This document shows positions 1-5,085 of a DNA stretch of 5,085 nucleotides, piece by piece. This DNA comes from Deltaproteobacteria bacterium (GTDB taxonomy: Bacteria; Desulfobacterota; WTBG01). Each line of letters begins with the position of its first letter. Positions within the stretch are counted from its first letter, which is position 1. The position numbers and the translations under genes are program-made. The stretch spans positions 1 through 5,085 of the forward strand of contig WTBG01000364.1 in assembly GCA_013139225.1 (NCBI GenBank), in the 5' to 3' direction. The notes below the pieces were generated by a model that saw only the letters and a list, made by a program, of their open reading frames with translations, did no database searches and had not been told where the DNA came from.

Positions 1-197
1 ATAGGAGAATAGCGGGTAAGAGGAGCAAGAGATGTCTTTATGTAATGATCTTTTATGATGGCAATTTTCCAGGGCTGGTTGTTCAATCCTGAGGGTGCCC
101 AGGTTCCTGCTTCGATAATCTGGTTCAATTGCTCAACTTCAATTGCTTTGGATGTGAATTTTCTGATGCTTCTACGTGTCTTAATCAGGTTTAGCAT
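1..197 (-). CDS. Nitroreductase-family flavoprotein, N-terminal part (runs off left edge)
   Basis: The 65 complete codons visible begin MLNLIKTRRSIRKF and continue with AGTWAPSGLNNQPWKIAI at about residues 30-47. This is the hallmark N-terminus of the nitroreductase family: RRSIRxF at residues 8-14 supplies FMN-phosphate contacts, and the APSGxNxQPW segment at 34-43 lines the flavin site. Family members are usually soluble FMN-dependent NAD(P)H oxidoreductases acting on nitro groups, quinones, enones or other acceptors; the substrate cannot be told from this fragment. The ATG at 195-197 has a near-ideal Shine-Dalgarno 7 nt upstream, so the start is secure. It lies 61 nt downstream of the PIG-L deacetylase gene on the same strand and could be the last visible member of that transcription unit. 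Roughly the first third of a typical 170-220 residue protein is present. The family call is firm; the reaction is unknown. Confidence 0.9.
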   Translation of the reverse strand, partial: MLNLIKTRRSIRKFTSKAIEVEQLNQIIEAGTWAPSGLNNQPWKIAIIKDHYIKTSLAPLTRYSP

Positions 198-204
198 AGT
201 GTAA

Positions 205-211
205 CTCCTTT
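205..211 (-). promoter_or_regulatory. Strong ribosome binding site of the nitroreductase gene
   Basis: The minus strand reads AAAGGAG followed by 7 nt and then ATG. This is the best Shine-Dalgarno match in the window. It fixes the start of the partial nitroreductase gene at 197 and suggests it can be translated independently of the upstream deacetylase gene. Confidence 0.8.
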
Positions 212-258
212 CACATCTTATTCACTTCACTCTCTATGAGTGGGGGAAAGTCTTTTTA

Positions 259-966
259 TCACTGGTAAGTTAGTACAAGACGCTTAAACGATTCAGCATA
301 ACTGAATGGTTTCCCCTCAGCAAGTTTTGAGCTCATCAGCTTTATCTTTTCAGGCCAATCAGGGATACGTTTTAGTTGACTCTTGTGCTTCTCCAATGCC
401 TCAAGTTTCTTTTCCATGACATCCGTTATATCTACCACATAATCTGGAGTAGGGGGGAAGGTGAAATACAGTTCCAGAGGTGCATGTGCATGTAGTTCCA
501 CTTCCAAAAAGGCTGGTAGGAAAAGATGGTCGCGGGCTACTACCACCGCATCCACGGTGGCGAAACCAACTGCTCGGTGGTCGGGGTGGATCTGATAAGG
601 TCTCCATGGATCATGAGTTATGATGATTTCAGGCTGGAACTTTCTGATAAGAAGGGCGATTTCATTACGAAAACTGGCATTATGCTCTAGCCCTCCATCC
701 ACGTGTCTTAAAAAAGTAATGTCTTTAACCCCCACTACACTTGCTGCTTCTCTCTGTTCTTTTTCCCTTGTCTCTGCTAATTGAAAGGGGGTTATGCTGG
801 TGTCTTTTGTTCCCTTATCCCCTGTTGTGCACACTACATACCGTGCCTGACATCCTTTAGCTATCCATTTGATCAAGGTACAGGCAGACGACAATTCAGC
901 ATCATCTGGGTGGGCCACAATCACCATAACCTTCTTTGATTCTGGAAATGAGTTTTCAGTTACCAT
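259..966 (-). CDS. PIG-L/LmbE-family zinc-dependent deacetylase
   Basis: This is a 235-residue soluble protein with the full PIG-L (LmbE-like) signature. AHPDDAE at residues 18-24 gives zinc ligands H19 and D22 and the probable catalytic base D21. HPDHR at 127-131 gives the third ligand, H130. CTTGDKGT at 46-53 and the R-E-K-E-Q-R-E-A-A helix at 67-75 are also typical. Characterised members remove N-acetyl from GlcNAc conjugates (MshB, BshB, PIG-L itself) or cleave related amides (Mca). The length matches BshB-type and generic bacterial members better than the roughly 300-residue MshB. No signal peptide or membrane segment is visible, so it should act in the cytoplasm. The ATG at 964-966 is preceded by AAGGGA at good spacing. 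It lies 167 nt downstream of an MshA-like glycosyltransferase, an obvious candidate for making its substrate. The exact substrate is inferred, not shown. Confidence 0.92.
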   Translation of the reverse strand: MVTENSFPESKKVMVIVAHPDDAELSSACTLIKWIAKGCQARYVVCTTGDKGTKDTSITPFQLAETREKEQREAASVVGVKDITFLRHVDGGLEHNASFRNEIALLIRKFQPEIIITHDPWRPYQIHPDHRAVGFATVDAVVVARDHLFLPAFLEVELHAHAPLELYFTFPPTPDYVVDITDVMEKKLEALEKHKSQLKRIPDWPEKIKLMSSKLAEGKPFSYAESFKRLVLTYQ

Positions 967-1055
967 AATATATTCCCTTATCTTAAAATAGTATGGAACA
1001 TTCTTAACTTAACAAATGGTTCATCGATAGTGGGATAGAGTGTTTCCAGCAAAAC

Positions 1056-1125
1056 GATACTGGATACTTGATGCTAGATACTGGATAAAATATGATCTGT
1101 ATATGAAAATCTAGTATCCGGCATC
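1056..1125. repeat. Degenerate heptanucleotide tandem repeat with an inverted copy
   Basis: On the plus strand, 1056-1090 reads as consecutive 7-mers GATACTG, GATACTT, GATGCTA, GATACTG and a decayed GATAAAA. After a 20-nt gap, 1111-1125 (CTAGTATCCGGCATC) holds the same unit in the opposite orientation. The stretch 1070-1084 can therefore pair with 1111-1125 at 12 of 15 positions plus wobble pairs, leaving a 26-nt loop. The element starts 9 nt past the stop codon of the glycosyltransferase gene and fills about 40% of the 167-nt gap before the deacetylase gene. No T-tract follows on the minus strand, so it is not a classic terminator. It could be a dispersed intergenic repeat, an mRNA processing or stability element, or a weak attenuator. 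Confidence 0.65.
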
Positions 1126-1133
1126 TTTTGCAC

Positions 1134-2450
1134 TCATTGTTGTGTAGCCAGAGTTACACGGTTTCCATTTTGGAGACTCGCATAGAAACTTGTTCGCTTG
1201 GTTTCACTTTCAACGTTTTCCTCTAACAGAGATTGATATAACGAAATCATTTTATTCGCAATGTTTTGCCAGCTTAATTCTTCGGCTCTGATTCGAGCTT
1301 GAAATCCCATTTTCTCCTTAAGGGTGGAATTATCCAGCAATACAAGTATTTTTTCTGCCAGAGCTTCTTCATCTTCCTCCGGCACCAGAAAACCTGTTAA
1401 CTCATCTTGTATGAAGGAGGTAAGCCCTCCAACTTTGGAAGCGATCACAGGAGTACCACAGGCCATGGCTTCCAGAGCAACCATTCCAAAGGATTCATAG
1501 CGGGAAGGAAGAACACATGCCTCGGCAGCAGAATAGAAATAAGGCAATTGATCCTGCCTCTGGGGCCCAAGAAAGGTTACCATGCTTTCAAGTCCCAGCT
1601 CTGTTGTTAATAATTTCAACTTGTGCATTTCGCTATCTTTTGAGTAGGATGAGTAATCGGTGTCTCCTCCAATGATAAGAAGATTGACATCCTGCGATTG
1701 ATCCAGTTTGTTTTTCACTACAGTCATAGATTTAAGCAGAGTGTCAATGCCCTTCACCGGGTCAATACGTCCCACAAAAAGGATAAATCTCTTGCGAGGA
1801 AGACCAAGGTATTCTTTCGATTGATGAGGATTGATAGGAGTAAATAAACAAGGGTTTACTCCACAGGAAATAACCGATATTTTTCCAGACGGGACTCCAT
1901 AGGTCCAAATCATATGGACTTTTTCTCTATGACTGGAAACTATGATATGATCAGAATGTTTCACCAACTGTTTTTCTTTGTGTAAGCGTAGGGCGGGCTC
2001 ACTTTTGCCTAAAGGCATTATCACTTTGTTTTTAAAGTACCCCATCGTGTGAAACATATGGAGAAGAGGGATCTTCCACCTTGTGCTTAACTTCAGTCCA
2101 ACCCAACCGGATAACCAGTAGTGGCTATGGATGAGATTGTAACTTATTTTCTCTTCATGGGAGAATCGTTCCACAGAATTCAAAAACTCAGGCAGGTGGA
2201 ACCACACCTGATTTTTATCATAAGGTAACTCGGGTCCTGCTTTGAGATGGATGATCCTTACGCCTTTATGGAAGTTGACTATCTGGGGAATAGTGGGATT
2301 CTGGGATCTGGTAAAAACATCTATTTGCAAGCCTTTGTTTGCAAGTTCCCTGCTTAGCTCACGAATGTATACGTTCATACCACCGGTTTCTTTACCCCCC
2401 AGTGCAGCAAGCGGACAGCTGTGGACGCTGATCATAGCTATTCGGTACAT
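1134..2450 (-). CDS. GT4-family glycosyltransferase, MshA-like
   Basis: This GT-B retaining glycosyltransferase (438 residues from the chosen start) has the MshA/sucrose-phosphate-synthase type N-domain: GGKETGGMNVYIREL at 18-32, DVFTR at 44-48, HSHYWLSG at 108-115 and FHTMGYFKN at 133-141. The C-domain has FVGRIDPVKG at 225-234 (R228 and K233 for UDP phosphates) and the EX7E motif with E319 and E327 inside SRYESFGMVALEAM. N26, K79, Y111, T135 and R155 sit one position off the inositol-phosphate contacts of C. glutamicum MshA as I remember them (N25, K78, Y110, T134, R154), suggesting a phosphorylated polyol or sugar acceptor. The donor is probably UDP-GlcNAc or another UDP-sugar. The ATG at 2450 is preferred because GGAG lies 10 nt upstream (2461-2464); an in-frame TTG at 2474 has no such site. 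The gene overlaps the acyltransferase gene by 13 nt, implying coupled translation. No membrane segment is seen. Confidence 0.88.
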   Translation of the reverse strand: MYRIAMISVHSCPLAALGGKETGGMNVYIRELSRELANKGLQIDVFTRSQNPTIPQIVNFHKGVRIIHLKAGPELPYDKNQVWFHLPEFLNSVERFSHEEKISYNLIHSHYWLSGWVGLKLSTRWKIPLLHMFHTMGYFKNKVIMPLGKSEPALRLHKEKQLVKHSDHIIVSSHREKVHMIWTYGVPSGKISVISCGVNPCLFTPINPHQSKEYLGLPRKRFILFVGRIDPVKGIDTLLKSMTVVKNKLDQSQDVNLLIIGGDTDYSSYSKDSEMHKLKLLTTELGLESMVTFLGPQRQDQLPYFYSAAEACVLPSRYESFGMVALEAMACGTPVIASKVGGLTSFIQDELTGFLVPEEDEEALAEKILVLLDNSTLKEKMGFQARIRAEELSWQNIANKMISLYQSLLEENVESETKRTSFYASLQNGNRVTLATQQ

Positions 2451-3514
2451 AGATTTCTTTCTCCAGGAAGACAAAGGGTTAGTGTGTAGAGATTATGGTC
2501 TTGGGCACCAAAATGATATTTATAGGATTCATTTCCTCTTAAGAAATCAAACCGCTTAATTCCCCGATTGATGGCATCTTCCAGGCAATACGTTATTGTA
2601 ACAATTCCTGGACTGAAGTTATAAAAGGTGGGGTCGTAAGCAGAATTATAGAGATATAAAGTATCTTGGTAATTGAAACAGAAAAGGTATGCAACTTCCA
2701 TTTCGTCGAAAGATAAAGTAAAAATCTCTAACCACCCCATCCGGGAAAACTCATCTGCCAAAGCCATAAAGAACTTCTCTCTCAGTTCATTTAGAAAGTG
2801 GTTCTTTTTTTCAGCACTTTTGCGGAAAAGTTTCATAAAGTGAGGCATTTTTTGCATTACCTTAGATGGATGATCGATCTTTTCAAAGGTTGTTTTCGCC
2901 CTTCCTTCAACCCTTCTCATTTTACGTCTGATCTCATGTCTGTTTTTTGGGGTAAGCCGTTTGAGATATAAATCAAAACTGGAAGGAAGATGTAGAGAGG
3001 GAGCTTTGTCTTCCAGGTTGATATCTATGTTATAATCATTGCTGTGAGCTATTCTTTTGAAGAAGGAGAGGGTGGGGGAGTTTTGCTGAAGGGAGTTTAG
3101 AAAAAGAGTTGTTTTTTCAGTACATGATGAAGTGAGGTATGAAAGCAAGGTATGATAGAAATGGGCTTCTTCTCCTTTTGTCACAATAAAATCAAGATAG
3201 TCGCAAAAGTCTGAGCTCCCAAGCAGATTGAGCTTTTGTCCTTCCCGGGTTTCCTCTGAATATAAAGGTGCTATTCCGCAAAGTCTTCCGCTTTCTTCAC
3301 TTAACGTGATGATCCTCAAATATCGACCCTGATTCCAATATTTCCACCATAGCTTTTGCCATTGCCAGGTGAGAAAGGGAGTGTTTACAGAAGTAAGTGT
3401 GATGAGCTGATTCCATGGTTGTGACAACATGTCAAAGGCAGATGGATCGTGGTATTCAGTTACTATAAGATTATTATCGCTTTCCATTTTTACTTCTTTT
3501 AATGCTGTATTCAT
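2438..3514 (-). CDS. CelD/BcsL-type acyltransferase (GNAT_6 fold)
   Basis: This 358-residue protein matches the CelD/BcsL-like GNAT_6 family, related in fold to FemAB aminoacyl transferases, across its length. Key stretches are the tryptophan-rich TPFLTWQWQKLWWKYW at 45-60, LLGSSDFCDYLDFIV at 97-111, LPSSFDLYLKRLTPKNR at 176-192 followed by the basic EIRRKMRRVE at 194-203, YNSAYDP at 289-295 with SPG at 301-303, and FDFLRGNESYKYHFG at 322-336. Members are usually assigned acyl transfer to sugars or glycans in polysaccharide and surface-glycan loci; few have been tested biochemically, so the acyl donor and acceptor are unknown. No signal peptide or membrane helix is visible. The ATG at 3514 lies 10 nt after the MBL stop codon; the only good Shine-Dalgarno, GAGGAG, is inside the last MBL codons at a longish 13-nt spacing, which suggests translational coupling. 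A later in-frame ATG (residue 10) has only a weak site. The 3' end overlaps the glycosyltransferase start. Confidence 0.88.
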   Translation of the reverse strand: MNTALKEVKMESDNNLIVTEYHDPSAFDMLSQPWNQLITLTSVNTPFLTWQWQKLWWKYWNQGRYLRIITLSEESGRLCGIAPLYSEETREGQKLNLLGSSDFCDYLDFIVTKGEEAHFYHTLLSYLTSSCTEKTTLFLNSLQQNSPTLSFFKRIAHSNDYNIDINLEDKAPSLHLPSSFDLYLKRLTPKNRHEIRRKMRRVEGRAKTTFEKIDHPSKVMQKMPHFMKLFRKSAEKKNHFLNELREKFFMALADEFSRMGWLEIFTLSFDEMEVAYLFCFNYQDTLYLYNSAYDPTFYNFSPGIVTITYCLEDAINRGIKRFDFLRGNESYKYHFGAQDHNLYTLTLCLPGERNLCTE

Positions 3515-3524
3515 TTGATTTGGT

Positions 3525-4109
3525 TCACTCCTCGTAAAATGAACTCCTTCTTTCTTTTTCTATTGTGCTGGTGAGACCATGCCCAGGATGGATGATGGTA
3601 TCTCCGGGAAGAAGAAAGAGCTTTTCTTTAATGCTCTTTAAGATCTGGTTTCGGTTTGCACCAGGAATCTCTGTATTCCCAGGACCTCCCGGGAAGATAG
3701 TATCGCCACTTATGAGATTTTCCCCTATCAGCATACAGACACCTCCCGGAGTGTGCCCCGGGGTGTGGATTATTTTTACTGCACATTTGCCAAACTGGAT
3801 GATATCGCCATCTTTCAGATGGAAATCTTGTGGGAAAGGCAGAGCAGCATCATCAGAGGCGTGGATGCCTACCGGTGCTTGTGTTGCTTTTTTGACTGTC
3901 TTAAGGGCACCGATATGGTCAAAATGGCCATGTGTGATGAGAATGTATTTAATCTTTAAACCTTTTGAAGCATTGAGAATCTTTTCAGCATCTGCAGCGG
4001 GATCGATAATGAGTGCCTCCTTGGTTTCAAGGCATATTAGCAGGTAGCAGTTGTTCTCAAAAGATCCTACCTCCAATTTTCTAATTTCAAAAAGTGCTTT
4101 TTCTACCAT
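3525..4109 (-). CDS. Metallo-beta-lactamase-fold hydrolase, glyoxalase II-like
   Basis: This 194-residue single-domain MBL-fold enzyme has a complete two-metal site: THGHFDH at 59-65 (H60, H62, D64, H65), HTPGHTPGG at 115-123 (H119), SGDTIF at 134-139 (bridging D136) and HPGHG at 174-178 (H177). The opening KLEVGSFENNCYLL and the order of motifs are those of the glyoxalase II/YcbL/persulfide-dioxygenase group, whose members hydrolyse thioesters such as S-lactoylglutathione or oxidise thiol persulfides. The GGPGNTE segment at 141-147 replaces the metal-proximal region seen in classical glyoxalase II, and the long C-terminal substrate domain of that enzyme is absent. The ATG at 4109 is the only usable start: an in-frame TGA lies at 4137-4139 with no ATG, GTG or TTG between. 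Unusually, there is no recognisable Shine-Dalgarno, and the start codon lies in an inverted repeat. It is the first gene of the five-gene run; the substrate is unknown. Confidence 0.9.
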   Translation of the reverse strand: MVEKALFEIRKLEVGSFENNCYLLICLETKEALIIDPAADAEKILNASKGLKIKYILITHGHFDHIGALKTVKKATQAPVGIHASDDAALPFPQDFHLKDGDIIQFGKCAVKIIHTPGHTPGGVCMLIGENLISGDTIFPGGPGNTEIPGANRNQILKSIKEKLFLLPGDTIIHPGHGLTSTIEKERRSSFYEE

Positions 4110-4151
4110 ACAACAACATGAAATTAAGTTCCAGGCTCACCCTGTTGTATG
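4107..4151 (-). promoter_or_regulatory. Inverted repeat overlapping the MBL start codon (possible regulatory hairpin)
   Basis: The minus strand carries CATACAACA (4151-4143), a 27-nt spacer, and its exact reverse complement TGTTGTATG (4115-4107), where the final ATG is the MBL start codon. In mRNA this is a perfect 9-bp stem that would bury the start codon. As DNA it could instead be a split operator. The pairing is directly visible; the regulatory role is inferred. Confidence 0.5.
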
Positions 4152-4184
4152 TTACTTCCTAAATGGGTAAACACTGAACATTAT

Positions 4185-4193
4185 TGTGGATAA
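4185..4193 (-). promoter_or_regulatory. DnaA-box-like 9-mer
   Basis: The minus strand reads TTATCCACA, a 9 of 9 match to the strong DnaA-box consensus, in the AT-rich leader of the MBL gene about 75 nt before its start codon. Only one copy is present and no cluster or dnaA/dnaN neighbour is seen, so this is not an origin. It could be a DnaA regulatory or titration site, or chance. Confidence 0.3.
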
Positions 4194-4221
4194 ATCTGTG
4201 ATTTTTTATTCTTAATCCTGT

Positions 4222-4250
4222 AGTTTAACTTATTATTATTAAAGATGCAA
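4222..4250 (-). promoter_or_regulatory. Candidate sigma-70-type promoter for the five-gene run
   Basis: On the minus strand TTGCAT (4250-4245) and TAAACT (4227-4222) are separated by 17 nt, in AT-rich DNA just downstream of the pilU-like terminator. The matches to TTGACA and TATAAT are only 3 of 6 and 4 of 6, so the case rests mainly on position: a promoter is needed between the terminator and the MBL gene. It would leave a leader of roughly 105 nt. Confidence 0.25.
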
Positions 4251-4264
4251 TGCATAATTCCCAT

Positions 4265-4295
4265 AAAAAACCCTCGGCAACAATGCCGAGGGTTT
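4265..4295 (-). terminator. Rho-independent terminator of the pilU-like gene
   Basis: On the minus strand CCCTCGGCA (4292-4284) pairs perfectly with TGCCGAGGG (4279-4271) across a 4-nt loop, extended by three A-T pairs, and runs straight into six T residues (4270-4265). It begins about 48 nt after the stop codon of the PilU-like gene. The GC-rich 9-bp core and T-tract make this a strong intrinsic terminator. It should separate pilus-ATPase transcription from the MBL-led run. Confidence 0.92.
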
Positions 4296-4342
4296 GATGA
4301 ACTTAGCTTGAGTTAAGTTTTGATAGGAAGAACTTCAGGTAT

Positions 4343-5085
4343 TTACTGGATATTAGTAGGTCTTAATCTAAATTTTTCTTTTGACTTATCTTCAGAAAGT
4401 GCAGGTGCCTCTTCGTCACCAACTTTATCGAGTTTTATTTTCAACCTTAAGTCGTTAACGCTGTCTGCGTAAGCCAGGGCATTATCGTAATCCAATCTTC
4501 CCTGCTTATGAAGATAGAAAATAGCTTGATCGAAGGTTTGCATACCTTCCCCTGTTCCCTGTGCCATAGCTTCTTTAAGTACAGAAACCTGGTTTTTATG
4601 GATTAAATCTTTTACTCTGGGGGTGTCTAAAAGTATTTCCATCGCCGCAACTCTAGTGCCATCAGTGGAGGGAATAAGACGTTGAGAGATTATTGCCTTT
4701 AAATTAAGGGAGAGTTGTAGAAGAATCTGCTCATGCCTTTCATGAGGGAAGAAATTCAATACTCTTTCCATTGCTTGATTAGCATTATTGGCATGGAGCG
4801 TTGCTAGAACCAGATGTCCTGTCTCTGCAAAAGTAATTACTGCTTCCATTGTTTCTACATCCCGAATTTCTCCGACCAGAATGACATCAGGTGCTGCTCG
4901 CATTACGTTTCTCAGGGCATTATCGAAGGAATGGGTATCGATACCAATTTCACGTTGCGTGACAATCATCTTTTTGTGACGGTAGACAAATTCGATAGGA
5001 TCTTCAATGGTCACAATATGGCCGGTGGAATTTTCATTGCGGTGATCAATCATTGCTGATAGAGTAGTTGATTTCCCTGTCCCCG
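4343..5085 (-). CDS. pilU: Type IV pilus retraction ATPase, PilU-like (N-terminus beyond right edge)
   Basis: The visible 246 residues start inside Walker A (GTGKSTTLSAMID) and hold the remaining secretion-ATPase motifs. These are the Asp box TIEDPIEF at about 25-32 of the fragment, Walker B DVILVGEIRD at 66-75 and the His box GHLVLATLHANN at 89-100. PilT/PilU ATPases are cytoplasmic hexamers that use ATP to depolymerise type IV pili for retraction and twitching. The C-terminal pattern DTPRVKDLI, GMQTFDQAIFYLHKQGRLDYDNAL and ADSVNDLRLKIKL is that of PilU rather than PilT, which ends differently and has an AIRxLIRE motif. After it comes a charged, low-complexity tail of about 25 residues. About 125-130 N-terminal residues (the PAS-like N1 domain) are missing only because the window ends. 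No other pilus gene is visible. The family is certain; the PilU subtype is likely. Confidence 0.9.
   Translation of the reverse strand, partial: GTGKSTTLSAMIDHRNENSTGHIVTIEDPIEFVYRHKKMIVTQREIGIDTHSFDNALRNVMRAAPDVILVGEIRDVETMEAVITFAETGHLVLATLHANNANQAMERVLNFFPHERHEQILLQLSLNLKAIISQRLIPSTDGTRVAAMEILLDTPRVKDLIHKNQVSVLKEAMAQGTGEGMQTFDQAIFYLHKQGRLDYDNALAYADSVNDLRLKIKLDKVGDEEAPALSEDKSKEKFRLRPTNIQ

Noticed and set aside
198..258. Short CACTC/GAGTG hairpin between the deacetylase and nitroreductase genes
   Set aside because: Five pairs with no T-tract; it does not look like a terminator or a known regulatory element.
967..1055. Promoter-like TTGTTA-16-TACTAT ahead of the PIG-L gene
   Set aside because: Only 4 of 6 matches in each box with a short spacer in AT-rich DNA; too weak to call, although an internal promoter in this gap is possible.
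2451..2474. In-frame TTG start extending the glycosyltransferase by 8 residues
   Set aside because: No Shine-Dalgarno precedes it, it lengthens the overlap with the acyltransferase gene, and the ATG at 2450 has GGAG upstream and begins the protein with the usual short lead into the first beta strand.
2242..2559. Plus-strand open frame across the glycosyltransferase/acyltransferase junction
   Set aside because: It is antisense to two well-supported genes and its translation has no family features.
3565..4047. Long plus-strand open frame opposite the MBL gene (160 codons)
   Set aside because: It lies entirely antisense to a gene with complete catalytic motifs, its translation shows no recognisable domain, and it has the composition expected of a mirror frame.
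4087..4119. Ten-residue leader ORF (ATG at 4119) overlapping the MBL start out of frame
   Set aside because: It has only a weak GGA at about 10 nt and no regulatory amino-acid pattern; reinitiation control is conceivable but not supported.
4300..4319. Inverted repeat AACTTA / TAAGTT between the PilU-like stop codon and the terminator
   Set aside because: It has only six A/T-rich pairs with an 8-nt loop and no T-tract; the GC-rich hairpin just downstream is the convincing terminator.

Overview
This window carries six protein-coding genes, all on the minus strand, so transcription runs from right to left. The gene mix suggests a Gram-negative bacterium. A PilU-type pilus ATPase points to type IV pili. 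Moderate G+C by eye and short heptamer repeats between genes would fit a Desulfobacterota-like (deltaproteobacterial) lineage, but that assignment is only an inference.

Right end (about 4265-5085): the C-terminal two thirds of a PilT/PilU-family ATPase, closed by a strong rho-independent terminator. The gene runs off the right edge at its Walker A motif.

Middle and left (1-4264): after a roughly 155-nt AT-rich gap comes a co-directional run of five genes. In transcription order these are a glyoxalase II-like metallo-beta-lactamase-fold hydrolase, a CelD/BcsL-type (GNAT_6) acyltransferase, an MshA-like GT4 glycosyltransferase, a PIG-L/LmbE-family zinc deacetylase, and the N-terminal part of a nitroreductase-family flavoprotein that runs off the left edge. 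The first three are tightly coupled: a 10-nt gap, then a 13-nt overlap. The last two follow gaps of 167 and 61 nt and may be co-transcribed.

The glycosyltransferase and deacetylase are the kind of pair that makes GlcN-linked small molecules (mycothiol, bacillithiol, GPI-like headgroups). The glycosyltransferase keeps the MshA inositol-phosphate acceptor residues as I recall them from the C. glutamicum enzyme. An acyltransferase and a thioester or persulfide-type MBL hydrolase nearby would fit a low-molecular-weight thiol or related glucosaminide pathway. This is a hypothesis; no cysteine ligase is visible here.

Noncoding structure worth attention: a perfect 9-bp inverted repeat whose 3' arm ends in the start codon of the MBL gene, which also lacks a Shine-Dalgarno sequence; a degenerate heptanucleotide repeat with an inverted copy between the glycosyltransferase and deacetylase genes; and a single perfect DnaA-box-like 9-mer in the MBL leader. 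I saw no tRNA, rRNA, CRISPR array or insertion sequence.
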